The notes beneath the pieces were generated by a model. That model was given only the letters and a program-made list of their open reading frames with translations. It did not search any database and was not told the origin of the DNA. From NCBI GenBank assembly GCA_963691655.1, contig OY829326.1, positions 144,726,998 through 144,790,997 of the forward strand: a stretch of 64,000 bases of DNA. The letters are read 5' to 3'. Source of the stretch: Toxonevra muliebris (taxonomy: Eukaryota; Arthropoda; Insecta; Diptera; Pallopteridae). Below are positions 44,252 through 56,259 of the stretch, in pieces (the stretch's first letter is position 1; each line of letters starts with the position of its first letter). The translations under genes were made by a program, and so were the position numbers.

Positions 44252-45120
44252 ATGAGTTCATCGAAATCAAGCACGCGCGATATAATTGTGCGCAAAAATC
44301 AAGATTTTCCACATATGTCACATAAAGACATTGCCAAAAGTTTAAAAATTGCTAAATCTACGGTAAGTTTAGTGCTTAAAAACTTAAGTGAATGACTAAC
44401 TACCGAAAGGAAAACTGGAAGTGCGCAAAAGAAGAGGTTCATCTCGGAGGAAAAAGCAAAGAAAGTGAAAAACTTGTTTCAAAGAAATCCAGGCCTTTCC
44501 ATCAGAGATGTTGCTAAAAAAAAGTTCATATGTCACCCGGATAAGTTCAAAAAGTACGCAGAGTAAAAGGACTTAAGACGTATAAAGTTTCGCTAGCCCC
44601 GAACCGGAGTGACAAAAAAAATGCAGCAGCAAAACTCGCGCACGAAAGCTGTACGACAAAATTGTACATAATTTTGCTTACATGATCATTGACGAGGAAA
44701 CGTATCTCAAAGCAGACTTTAATCAGCTTCCTCGTCAACTATTTTACACTTCAAAAAAGAGAAGTGATGTTGCACCTAAATTTAAGCTAAAGAAAGTAGA
44801 CAAGTTTGCTAAGAAATATTTGATTTGGCAAGCAATTTGCCAATGCGGTATAAAAAGTGCAGTTTTTGTCACTACTGGTACCATCAACCAAAAAATTTAC
44901 GTAGAAGAGTGCTTACAAAAACGTCTACTGCCAATGGTACGTTTTCACAAGGCTCCTGTCCTCTTCTGGTCAGATTTAGCAACTTGCCATTACGGGAAAA
45001 CGGCAATGACGTGGTATAAAGAGAAAGGGGTACAAATTGTTCCAAAAGATGTCAGTCCCCCAAATTGACCAGAACTTCGGCCGAAAGATAGCTATATACT
45101 CGGTCCAGGCTCTTCGTGAG
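44252..45120 (+). pseudogene. Tc1-like transposase, DD37E-type, inactivated
   Basis: It begins MSSSKSSTRDIIVRKNQDF with a helix-turn-helix (HKDIAKSLKIAKSTVSLVL), followed by stops and shifts from 44393. A second open part (44682-45068) holds MIIDEETYLKAD (first catalytic Asp), YLIWQAICQCGIKS, and PVLFWSDLATCHYGK (second Asp). The third catalytic site follows a stop at 45066: PELRPKDSYI, where Glu would be expected after PELRP-I and Asp is found instead. Counting from the second Asp gives about 37 residues to that position, as in the insect DD37E Tc1 group. No inverted termini were identified. Confidence 0.75.
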
Positions 45121-45237
45121 CTATTGTATCATAAAAGAAGAAGAAGAACTGTATTCACATAGTTTTTTTAATGACTCCAAGTTTTTGACAAAAAAATCGA
45201 TTTACAGCAATCAACTTAAAAATTATAAAGCTAATAC

Positions 45238-45450
45238 AGTCAAACCTGTTAATTGGGACAACCTTTTATAATCGAACCTCACTATTAATTTTTTTTTGGA
45301 TTCGAAGAAATTTCCCTTGCTATTTGGGCCACCTTCAAATCGGATCATGGACCGCGCTTTTGACAATATATTTAGTGCCTCGGAGGAAAAGTGCCTCATA
45401 GGAAATTGGCGGAAATCTTTAAAATAAGCAAAAGTCAAGTTTAATTTCCG
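45238..45450 (+). mobile_element. pogo/Tigger-like element, 5' end relic
   Basis: TA|CAGTCAAACCTGTTAATTGGG looks like a pogo/Tigger terminus after a TA. About 150 bp downstream the plus strand reads RKLAEIFKISKSQV, which matches the start of a pogo-type helix-turn-helix. The remainder and the 3' terminus were not found. Confidence 0.4.
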
Positions 45451-45609
45451 TAATTTAAAGTTTAAATGTGTACTACACTGATTACCAGATGTTCACTCAA
45501 TAATAGATGCTAACTCAAGATGGTCCAGCTCACGAACGGTAAACGCTAGAGGTGTACAACAAGGTCGATTTTTGAAGTGAAACTTCTTTAGCGAGGGTAA
45601 ATCGAAAAT

Positions 45610-46170
45610 TTTGCAACGGAAATAGCATTGTTGTTGCACTCATACGAAGTTAAAAAGAAACGAATTTATGCTGTTGTTAGTGTTTAGCGAACGAGGTCAT
45701 ATGGGGATCGGCTACACACAATCATGCAGAGAGTTGACTTCTCGCAGTTTTATTTCTTGTGCTTTGGTGAGAGAGCTTGATTTCATACAGCTGCTTTCCT
45801 CTCATGTGATATATACGTATACTAAGTCGTGTTTGTGCCGATAAGTGTAGAGAGAATCAATAGAAAAAAAGCTTCAGAAAACAGAAAGTGGATGAGTTCA
45901 AAAGCTTTAAGAAAAATCTCGTTTTTGTTGCACTCATACGAAACCAGTAAGAAACGAAGTTATGCAGTCGTTAATCGGTACCATACAATCAAGCAGTGAG
46001 TTGACTTCTCGTAATTTTATTTCATGTGCTTTAATGAGAGAGCAGACCTTGATGCCTCTGCTTGATTATATATATCTGAAATTTCCTCTGATGTGTTATA
46101 TACGTATGCTACGATGCGTCGTGTTTGTGCCGATAAGTGTAGAGAGTACCAACAGAAAAAAAATAACAGC
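45610..46170. repeat. Two-copy direct tandem repeat, period about 294 bp
   Basis: GTTGCACTCATACGAA occurs at about 45633 and 45927. Each copy continues through AAGAAACGAA, GAGTTGACTTCTCG, TTTTATTTC-TGTGCTTT, a TATATACGTAT block, GTCGTGTTTGTGCCGATAAG and TGTAGAGAG before an A-rich end. The copies are diverged and carry small indels. Two LTR-like units or a simple duplication are both possible. Confidence 0.65.
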
Positions 46171-46232
46171 AAAATATAGAGAAAAAGACTGCAAAAACTT
46201 CAACAGAATTTGTTATAAATGTTTTCTAATAA

Positions 46233-46738
46233 CACAGTCCAACAAATTAAGACTTTTTGGCTGCAACAAAATAGCCACCCTATAATCCTGAAAGGGTATA
46301 TACAACATACATACATACCCGTTATATATATGACTTTTAAGTTTTTGGTGACCCCTAGTAAAATTTTCTGGCAAATATTTTTGTCAAACATTTTCATACT
46401 TAAATGTTTCTTTTGAAAGGATTTTTCAGGTTTCCATCAAAAGCGGTGTCGAATTGACCCATAAAAAGAGGAGACAAAGGGTTAAAATGTTCTACAGAAA
46501 TGATCTCCGTAAAATTCTACCGTATAACTTTGCCAATAATATTTTCCTCAAATATCTATTTATAACACTTTTTGCATTTAGTATCCAGCTCCCTTCGACC
46601 AAAATAAGAAAACTTTGACCCACTGTAAAAAAAATGAGACGTGCTGGACTATAAGTTTGTTTTACAAAAATGGTCTGGTAACACACCCTTGCAGGATTAT
46701 AGGGTGGCTATTCTATGCAAAAATGCTGTTGGACTGTG
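46233..46738. mobile_element. Non-autonomous DNA element with ~60-bp TIRs and TAA duplication
   Basis: The left arm CACAGTCCAACA ... AATAGCCACCCTATAATCCTG ... AAGGGT is mirrored at the right end, giving imperfect inverted repeats of about 60 bp. The flanks are TAA at 46230-46232 and 46739-46741. A 3-bp TAA/TWA duplication suggests a PIF/Harbinger-type MITE; that assignment is inference. The 506-bp body is non-coding. Confidence 0.7.
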
Positions 46739-46741
46739 TAA

Positions 46742-49385
46742 TTTTCAAATAAACAACAAAGTTTCACTTCTACTGTGATATATAATTTTTTAATTTTTGA
46801 GATATTTGCAGCCAAATGTAAAACATTTGATTTTCTTGGACTGAGAATATCTGAATTTTAATCTTACAGAAAATAATTCTTAATTCTGTTAATCTAGTAT
46901 AAAGAGAATATTTTCTTAAAATAAATTGATAGTTTTGCCCTTCAATGACCTACAACTACTCCTTGTTATATATTATATTTTTATATTACTTAGTTTGAAT
47001 TGGTGGTTATGATCTTTGGTAATCTTCTCTAGTTCTCGATGGGAAATTTTGCCTCGAAGACCCTATTATAGGTTTCCGCGTGTTCGTTTATCTAGTCTCT
47101 TCATCTAACTTTTTCCTGAAGATTGAGCATATGGTATACTAAAATTATGGATTATAGATGTAATGCGTATAATCTGAATACAGGAGTCAGTGACCTCGAA
47201 TTACCTTTAACAAGTTATTCAAACACCATTGACTGTTGCACTGTGTTAGAAGAAAAGAGCAAGAGTCGACTTACAATTTCATTAGGCACTCAAATTGAAT
47301 TTGAAGCGCTCATGTAATTATTTGTAACAAAAAGTTACACATACATTTATATGTATGTGTATATAAACCATTACATATGTTTATATATTTCAGCCTAATG
47401 ATCAACAATATAAAATCAACGCAACCCAAGAAAAATGCAAGTAAATATATGAATGCATATGAAAAAAGTGGAAGTTCCATCCACACATAAATAAGTACAT
47501 AGCAGCAAAAATGAACAACAATTGAAATTGGTTGCCGATCGTGAGAATCAATTGTCAACAACATGGAGTTGCCAACAAATATGGCAGTCATTGGTTTTTT
47601 CTTTTTGTTATATGTTTTGTCATTACTAAAGCGTGATTTGGCCTTCAATGTTTGTAATGTAATTTGCAGCCGATTTACTACTTTTTTATAAAACTAACTA
47701 CAACTTCTGCATCCACCACCACCACATCAATAATGATGATTACAAGAGAAAAAAAGAGACACACCCGACAATAACGATGGCAACAACAACAACAACGACA
47801 ATCGAATGTGATTTAATGTTGTTAAGTATATAGAAAAGAAATCACTGACAATTATCATTATCATCATTATCATCATCATCGTTTCTTTGCCACTAACAAC
47901 AACTTAAAGTTGACGACATTTTTCAAATCGCATTGACAGCAACTAAAGCGATAATTATTGCTTACTACTTATATATAAACGCTTAGTCTTATATTATTTA
48001 CAACACACAAATAAAATTGCACATCGACAACCAAACAATTTAAAAGTGTTGCTGATCATGTTTAGTATCAGCGTAGTAGCAGCAGCAGCAACAGCAGCCA
48101 ACAAGCACCAACAATTGCTATTACTGATCATCATTTTTACAAAAAGACAATGCAATTTCAATAATTTTATCATGTTGTTGATTATTGTTGCTGATATCTG
48201 TGTGTATGTGTGTTTTTGAGTGTTTCCTCACCACTTGTGCAATTCGATTGGTGGCGGTGATAGATCAAAAGCAACCTCTAACTAACAACATGTCGGCAAA
48301 AGATCACTTGATGATCACTTCTTTCTGCTTACTACTGCACTACTGCTCCAGATGTTTTATTTGTCGCACACATTGACTGTGGAGGGGAGAGGAGTGTGGA
48401 TCGGTTGGTGACATTGTTGCCAGTATTACCTTGCCATGATTTTATTTGCTCATTCGCGTTTAGTGCCAATTATTCGGTAAAATATTTATCATACCATTTT
48501 TGTTTCGGTTTTATTTGTTATTTGTTATTGTATTGATTTGTTTCAAGCTTTTCACTGATTTCACTGATCGTGTTGATCTTTTTGCTTTTGTTTTTGATTG
48601 TAGCTGCTTGTTTGAACATTTCTCTTTAACAGGTTCACGAAATTCGTATGCAGTGATTTTTTTTGTTGTTTTTTTTTTTTTTTTAGTATATGTATTTTCT
48701 CATGCATTATTATCCCACGGGAACATTGTCAATGTCATTATGTGAAAAGCAGCAAAGCGTGTGATTTTTGACTGAATTTGTTAGTAATTTCGTTGTTGGT
48801 TTGAGAGTAAAGAGGGGGGAAAATGATGATCATCAATTGAAAATTCTTTTCTTTTTGTGTAGGTCAGGATTTGTGCTGAATTGTTTGAGAATATCACTGG
48901 GTGTCAGTGACTTTTGAAACTGAAATATTTCACTAAAATTTAAAGAAAAAAACAAAACATTTTTTTTTTTTTTAATTTATCTAATGTATAAAGACCGAAT
49001 TTTATTCTTGCTATTCTTGCGTATGAATTAAATGTATTTCAAGATCCTTTGATATAATTTAAATCATGATATGCATATATTATTATTCCATAGTTTTGTA
49101 ATAATCACTATACAAATTTTTAGGAAATTATTCCAGAATATTTCTTAAATTTAACCTAATTAAAAAACGTAAAAACTAAGTCCTGACTATTTATTCTCTG
49201 ATACATTTGAAAACTTTTCCTGCAACAACCCTGGTATTACTTCATGGGTCTGGCTGTCTCTTTGTTATTTATAATAATCCTTTTCTGTTGTTTTTTTGCT
49301 GCTTACCCGTTCTCTTCGTTTGCTGTGTTCCCTATATTGTGTATCCGTCTTACAGCTGTCTGCATTCCTCAGCGTAATTAATATA
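46742..49385. other. No gene recognised; microsatellite-rich, possibly unique host DNA
   Basis: It contains CAA repeats near 47780, TCATCA repeats near 47855-47881, a CAG/opa run near 48073-48099 and a T run near 48659-48684. This is one of the few parts without recognisable transposons and resembles regulatory or intronic DNA of flies. No exon could be supported. Confidence 0.4.
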
Positions 49386-49389
49386 TTTT

Positions 49390-50620
49390 TTGTTAGGCAT
49401 TCCGCTTCTCTGCAGCGTCTCACTTCATTGTAGTCAGATTAGCTACGGTCGGTGGTTCGCTAAAAATTTTCTCCAGCTCCTTCCTACCCCTGTTGAATTG
49501 TGGACAGCGAAAGAGGATAGGTCTTAAGTCCATGGGTTCATTCGGGCAGAATAGGTCCTCTTCTAATTTAAGTCTGTAAAGATAAGGCTTAAAATTTCCA
49601 TGTTCGCTGAAAATTGAGGAGGTAAAAATCCATTTCTCCATGATTTTGATCCATTCATAATGCAGTATTCGGAACTAGGTGCAGTAACCCTTTTCGGACT
49701 ACTCACACCTCCGCTGAAAATCCATGATGGTAAACTGTGTTTCTTCCTTCTTTGCTGCACTCGTGAGTCTGTCGCCAATTTCAATATACCAAAAATGCGT
49801 TTCATTTTGATCGGGATTAGGTTGATGGGTACTTATCTGGCAATTTTTTTTATTTATTTCCCATTGTAACTAGTTAACACAATTAAACTATAAGATGCTC
49901 TGCATAATGCCTGCAAAGTGGTTGGCTACTGCATGAGGTGGTGCGGCTTTTTACGTTTAAGTCTTTCTTTCCATTCGCTTGGGTTCGCTTGGATTGTGGC
50001 TTCACTGTTTACATGGTGAGATCGTCTTTCCATGTGAAATTTCTGAATCTGTATTATATTGCTCGAGCTTGAGCAATCTGGCAATGACACAAATGGCAAC
50101 GTTCGACACCGTACGGTAAGCACTGATTACCCTCAAGTCACTGAGACTATACATATGTTTTTCAGCGACATACAGGATCACTGAATTGGTCACCGTTTAA
50201 AGCAGACCTGACACATGCCATTCCGGGACCTCCCGTTTTGTACATAATGTGTGTTAGCGCGCTGTTTATCCGGGCTCCTTTATCACTGGCAGCTTCTTAG
50301 AATCGATGAGTACCACTATGTTAATCACCAACTGTGATGATCAGCTCTTCGTGCACTTTCTTTTTGCTTAATAGCACGACCTCGATTTTCTTTGGGCCAA
50401 TTCCAGTTTGGAACTATTCACCCATCTTTTTATTCGTGCAATGAGTACAGTTGATTTGCGACTACTACCATAACAATATCCGAGAAGCGTGGTCTCTTTA
50501 AATAGATTGATTTCGAGCGTTCTATAGTGTTGGACCGAGCACGAAGCATTGTGGTATGCCTCCTGTGATTTCGTACTTTTTCACGGCGTCATCGGTTTAA
50601 TATTGACCCCTAATAAACTG
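49390..50620 (-). pseudogene. Decayed R1-clade LINE copy
   Basis: Minus-strand blocks in order are GGIPQCFVLGPTL (motif B, near 50570), SSKLELAQRKS downstream of where motif C should be, TNSVILYVAEKH and DLRVISAYRTVSNVAICVIA (near 50190-50090), then HGNFKPYLYRLKLEEDLFC and RPILFRCPQFNRGRKELEKI with EPPTVANLTT at the end. They align with the frame at 17510-19129 and include the interval that frame has deleted. Many stops and shifts; no TTAGG tract adjoins it. Confidence 0.75.
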
Positions 50621-50624
50621 CAAA

Positions 50625-51746
50625 AGCTATTTAGATTTCTTAATGAACAAAAGCACATCTATTAATTTGAGAAAGATTTCAAAAGAAACTTAGACTCACA
50701 GATTGAAGCTGGGTTTCCAATGTAAACCACTCTGGTAGCGACACAGAAAATATACGAAGTATTGTTTCTAACTTTTAAATACGTTTTCGGAACATTTGAA
50801 AAACATTGTCGTAATGTGTTTGTTCAACTTATTGAATATTATTTATCAATTGTATTGTGCATATAAAAATTTCTTTGCTTATTATTATTTTTTGCGTTTT
50901 ATTTCAAAGTGATCAATTTAAAAAAATTTGAATAATCGAATTGTGATTGTGTATAATAATATAAAAAATCGAATCGAATGCGACGCTCATGAGTGAGGTA
51001 TGTTCAAGTACTGCTTCGTTTACCGCGGGCGGTATTTGATATACAACAAACGATTTTTATTTGCGCCGATTTTCGTATTTACAATTTATAAGTAGACACT
51101 TTTTATGTTAAAGTAAAAACGTTTGGTGAATTTTAATTAAATGGTAATATGGGAGTAGATACAATACAATAATAATATTGTACTGAAGTATTGATGGGAA
51201 AATGCTAACAATTTGTGTTTATATTAGCGAGGAGACATCAAAAATATAAAGCAAACGTTTTTTTGTAGATGTTGTTTGAATAAAATCGCAAATACAAAAA
51301 GAAATTACCTTGAACTTGATAATGGAAAGTTTACTGGTTTTGATTAATTTTCAGTTTATTGCATTTTATTTGTAATTTGAAATTAATTACAAATAATTAC
51401 GAATAAATAAGAAATTCTCGGAAAAATTTTACCATCATTCGACATGGTTTTGATAGACAATCGTTTGCATAGGATAGCCGTTCAAGTGCTAGATGAGCAA
51501 GCCTTGACAATCATTCCCATACCGGCACAGTTGCAAAACCAACTGTACTACAGCATAAATTGAAGTTGCTCGAATGCAGGTAGCAAGCACCTGACCGTTA
51601 CTAAGGATTTAGGATTATAGTAAGAAACAAATTTGCTTTTTTTGTTTTTCCAAGTTTTAGAAAGCTTACTCTTTATACTTACTATTTCAAAGATACGAAC
51701 AAGCTTAGAATTTTTACGTTAAGACTTGCCATTAACGCTTCAACTT
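50625..51746. other. No gene recognised
   Basis: AT-rich spacer with no supported feature. Confidence 0.45.
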
Positions 51747-51748
51747 TA

Positions 51749-53002
51749 CAGGGTGACAATCGTAAAGTGACGCACACATTTCAAAAGGACGTACTTCCAT
51801 TAAGTACAATTAAGTGTTAACATTGCTGAATATGTAAGCATTCATTTGAACCCCACCTCATTCAATATAACCTCCTTTAGCCTGCACACATGCCTTCAAT
51901 CGATCCGGAAATCGTAGGACTGTTCGCCGCAGGACTTCCTGATCAATTTTAGTCCAGGCTTTCTCTAATGAATTTGTCGGCGACTCCAGACTGTGGTGTT
52001 GAGATGCACAAGCCTTACTCTCTAAAATACTCCAAATAGAGTAGTCCATTGTAGGCCATTCTTGAGATGTTATGAATCCAGAAAAATTGTCTTTTATCCA
52101 TGTTTGCGTTAATTTTGCCATGTGGGAAGATGCAGAATCTTGCTGGAAAGTCCAGTTTTCATTTCCAAATGTATCTTGGGCCCAGGGAAGAACATGTTCA
52201 TTTAAAATGCTCCGATAAACAACCTGGACAATTTTAACACCCTCTTCAACGAATATTAGAGGGGTTCTGCCATTAGCGGAAACTCCAGCCCATACCATAA
52301 CGGAAGCTGGCTTTTGAACTCGGCCAACAGTCCTATTTTGTTGCGATGATGATGTTAGCCACATTCGGTCATTTTGCGCATTGAAATGTTGTTCAACCGT
52401 GAAATTTTTTTCATCTGTAAACAAGATGTTTTCAACATTTTTTAACACGGAGGAGCGTAGCAACGCCTTGAATCTTTGCAGTCACAAATCTTTCTTTTTT
52501 TGTGTCAGATCTTGAGCTTTTCGGAGCTTGTACGGCTTAAGATTAAGCTTTGATTTTGCAATGATTCGCACTGTTTCACGGTTTACTCCCACTTCCTTAG
52601 CGATTTTTCTCATTGAGCGCCTTGGATTTCGCTTGATTCGTTTACGAATTTTTTCTGTTAAACCAGTAGTGGCAACTGTTGAAAACTTTCCCCGGTCTCT
52701 ATCTCCAAAACCCCCAGTTTCATTATATCGAATAATAGCTCAGTCTACCGTACGACTTGACAAATTTAAAGCCTTTGCAATTTGACGGCTACTATAATTT
52801 GCCAAATGAAATTTCATAATTTCACGACGAATATTTTCCTTGTCCATTTTTATGGAAATTTCAAAATGTAATAACAAAAATTCAAATGAAATTAAAAGCA
52901 AAGCCAATGATGAATGCATTTGCTTTTTAAATTAAAGTAACGGTAAATGGCAAAGCTTGCTGCAGAGTATTAAACTTGCGTCACTTTACAATTGTCACCC
53001 TG
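51749..53002 (-). mobile_element. Complete maT-type (DD37D) Tc1/mariner element
   Basis: The termini CAGGGTGACAATCGTAAAGT and CAGGGTGACAATTGTAAAGT (reverse complement of the right end) form a 26-bp inverted repeat with one mismatch. They are flanked by TA at 51747-51748 and 53003-53004. The 1254-bp element contains one transposase pseudogene on the minus strand. A degraded relative is at 62520-62995. Confidence 0.93.
51858..52847 (-). pseudogene. maT-like transposase (DD37D family), inactivated
   Basis: Starting at the ATG at 52847, the frame encodes two helix-turn-helix segments (SSRQIAKALNLSSRTV, then RSMRKIAKEVGVNRETVRII). The catalytic core follows: ILFTDEKNF (first Asp), SVMVWAGVSANG, WTFQQDSASSH (second Asp) and MDYSIW (third Asp). 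The total of about 330 codons is normal. In-frame TGA codons at 52740-52742 and 52482-52484 kill it. Between EWP and MDYSIW seven residues appear to be missing (21 nt near 52050), shortening the second-to-third Asp spacing from about 37 to about 30. The degraded copy at 62520-62995 retains the missing segment. Confidence 0.88.
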
Positions 53003-53004
53003 TA

Positions 53005-55375
53005 GAGTTTTTCCCCAGAAAGAATAAATTTCTTTGGGATTTCTTCAATTTCTAACAACGAAAAAAAATTTATTTTCGTATCGTATGATAAAATATATCT
53101 TCAGACATAATAACTCAAAGATGATCCGAATTATACTCGCAAGACTGTGTCCTTATAAGCTTGGAGTGAGGACATGTAGCATATAACGATCAAATGTATG
53201 TATGTATAGGCAAGGTTCGTTTAGGTGACAGCAGATGCACGTATAGTTCCAGCTCTGGCTCGTCGGCAATTGGGGTGGAGTCCTTGCTGCAAATCATCTA
53301 ATGCTAACATGTCTACAGCAGTAACATTTTAATTTACGTGCATAAAAAGGGAGTATAGAAGGACAGGATAGAGAAAGAATAGAAAAAGAAAGATAGGGGA
53401 GCTAGTGTTCCAACATGTTGCAACATTGCCCTCAAAAGCATGATCCAAAAAAAAAAAACCACTAAATAGATCTGCATACGATCCCACATCACAAACACAC
53501 AGCGACCTAGATACTAAGGGTAATCGAATTCATTTGCATCTTAATATTAGTTAAGAATGTAAAAATTAGCATACGAAAGTTTTATCCGAAACAAAATGCG
53601 TTTGCGTGAAAAAAATGGTTCATGAGGTTATTCGAATAAAGTTAAAGTTGAAAAAGTAAACAAAGATTCTCCTCTTTTAGCAACAACAAATATACATAAA
53701 TATAAATCAAACTCATTCAAGTCTGCTGCACTCCCACAATGAAAGATCTTTCAAAGAGCGTCTGTTTCGTAGTAACGGAGATTGCTGAGAAAATTTTATT
53801 ATTGTTGTTCTAAATTGAGAGAGCTTTGAGAGAGAGGCAAGGTCGTATACCCATGCTTAGAAAAATATGCATAGATACAAAAACTAATTAGGACCAAAAA
53901 TATTTTAACTTCTATCTTTATTGTAGACACTAGTGGTGAAAATTATAGAACCCGAAACTTGAAACATGTGAACGTAAAAAGAAAATTTCAGCATTTATAA
54001 ATAATCAAAAACACTGCAATAAATTTAGATTTATCGCATGCGATAAATTTGCATTTGTATATTTGTGTGTATGAGCGTACTGTGCTCTTTGTTTTCTAAT
54101 TACAATTAACAAATTTAATCTTTATTTAAACACATGTTTTAAATAACTTGCTCAAATTTTCAATGTCACCATGGCACAATAATGATAATTAACAATTTTT
54201 AAACTTTTTTTTTTTCTTTTTCTCTTATACTATTTTTGATTTCAGGTACTTTAACTTTGCATGCAATTTTTCATTCTTACTTAAATGTTTTCTTTTAATT
54301 TTCATGCTTTATATCGGTTTAATTGGGGTAAAAAAAACTAATTTTGCCCTATAGGGTCTTTTCCAATAATTTCACTATAACTTTAACTTAACTATGATTT
54401 GTTCTACATGTAGGTATTGTCTTAATTTTTTTTTTTTTGTTCATATACCCCATGTATATATGCATGTATATATATATATATATATCATACAATATTTTTA
54501 TTAATCATTTTAACTATGCTTATTAACTTTTTTATGTATTTTTAGCCATTTTTAACCACTTTGAAATTAATCTTTGTTTATTTTAATTACTATTTATCAC
54601 TTTTCTAGCTTTTATTACATAATTATAATGCATTTAGCTACTTGTTATTTTATCACTATATGACCGCATGCACCAACTTCTATCAACTGATATAACGGGA
54701 CTTCGCCTGGTTATCTGGTATCAAATTCGCCGCAAATTTTTGATTTTCAACCTTAGGTATTACAATACTTAGGTTTATCATCATATGTTTTTAGGTATAT
54801 ATATGCATGATATTATGTATTAAGTAACCTTAGGTATTGTATATATATATGTATATATATATATATATGAGAGCCATATTAGAATTTGGAGATAGATACG
54901 AAAAAAATAAAAAGAATTTTTTTTCTCTTATGGATGTGACCGCTAGATGGCGCTACATATGAATGAACAGATACTTACAGTGAAGGACACTGAATATCAA
55001 AAAAAATTTATAGCAAAAAAAAAATAGAACAAAATAGGTTTTGACTACAAGCGCCACTACAAACACCCGTCTTATCTCTGCTAAGGCCGCCATATTACAG
55101 ATTAATAGCACGCTGTTTAGTACTGGTCAGCCACAATGGGGTTAACAGTTCTGCCTTTAACCTATTATGGGTTCAGCCCTCAACATTTGGACTACGATTA
55201 CAAGAATCTTACATGATCCTAACCGCCATGGTTTTGCCGGATCCCAAAGTACCAAACCACTGAAACTAAGTTTCTTCGACGTTTGGGGCCAGACGGCACT
55301 ATTTCTGGATTGATCATCGAACATCTCTTTCATTCGTTCCTATTTCAGGTTACCCCGCTCTTAAGAAATAAAATG
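53005..55375. other. No gene recognised; TA microsatellites
   Basis: AT-rich. TA runs lie near 54464-54486 and 54839-54868. The stretch 53200-53450 is less AT-rich (GGTTCGTTTAGGTGACAGC onwards) but no motif was identified. Confidence 0.4.
54940..54953 (+). promoter_or_regulatory. CTCF-like binding motif (candidate)
   Basis: CCGCTAGATGGCGC matches the core CCnnnAGrkGGCrC recognised by CTCF in insects and vertebrates. A single motif has limited weight. Similar AGATGGCGC and AGCAGTGGCGC strings occur at 15234 and about 61054. Confidence 0.3.
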
Positions 55376-55384
55376 TAGTTCGGG

Positions 55385-55530
55385 CTAATATAGCCAGAAT
55401 CATTACTGACGATTGAACGCAAACGCTGATTATGAGCTTCCGACGTGGTTCCGGGAGAGAGGTAGTTTATGCTTGAGTATCTCCCCCACTGACTGATCTT
55501 TTTATGCTTTCTTTCTCACCAAAAAAAAAG
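55385..55530 (+). mobile_element. Diverged 3' UTR of the R1-like family
   Basis: ACTGACGATTGA, CTTCCGACGT, GGTTCCGGGAG and CCACTGACTGATCTTTTTAT, followed by an A run, occur in the same order as in the 3' UTR of the element at 17507-19319. Small deletions separate them. No coding part is attached and no TTAGG follows the A run. Confidence 0.65.
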
Positions 55531-55789
55531 TATAGATATGTCAAGTAAACTGAACAAAGAAACTCCTGCAACAAGCCGCAAGGATAGTGAATGAGCAAGA
55601 GCAAGAGCCCAAAGTAAACCTTAGCCACCAAAAAGGAAATTTTCAAATTTTAGTAACTAAGTAGAGATACGACGATAGCTTAGTTCAGTACAGTTAAGTC
55701 TGCGTTTGGTCTAAATTTTGATTTGATTTATTTAGTCTGCTCTGGAAAATATTTTATATGTTCTGCTACATTTACTACATATACATAAT

Positions 55790-56258
55790 CCAGGCTGTAC
55801 ATAAATATTGCCTAGGTTACATTGCCCGACCTATTCTTCTTTATGGATCCGTTTTCTGGTGATCAGCTACTGCAAAGGCGGCAACCTTAAAACACTGAAT
55901 AAGGTTAGAAGAACGGCAGCCGTATTGATTACTGGAGCGCTCCATACTACCTCTACGAAAGCTCTCTTCGCAATTCTTCATTGGTTGCCAACTTCACTTC
56001 TGGTTAAACAACAAGCTAAGCTAAGGAATGGGTTAATGACCAGGCGGTCACTGACAATTCAATTGACATCTATAGAGGTGATTCCAAATTGGAAGATCGG
56101 CTGTGGCATCTTCTCTAGTAAGCTGGATCTCAGACTCTCTTTCCGACTTTTTGACCATTGCAGCAGAAGTAATGGATATATATATATAGCCGTACTGTGT
56201 ACTTTCTTGCAGAAGGCTGCCACTCCCACTTCACTTAACCTAACACTGTCCGACAAAA
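55790..56258 (+). pseudogene. LINE reverse transcriptase thumb fragment
   Basis: The plus strand carries ARPILLYG (in a neighbouring frame, near 55822), then LKTLNKVRRTAAVLITGALH and TTSTKALFAILHWLPTSLLV. These match the thumb region of the LINE at 35020 (RPILLYG ... FVGVTGALTSTSTESL ... LPIDLFVK). It becomes unreadable past residue 80. Confidence 0.65.
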
Positions 56259-56259
56259 G

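Noticed and set aside
52528..52785. Plus-strand frame of 85 codons
   Set aside because: It is the antisense of the maT transposase DNA-binding region.
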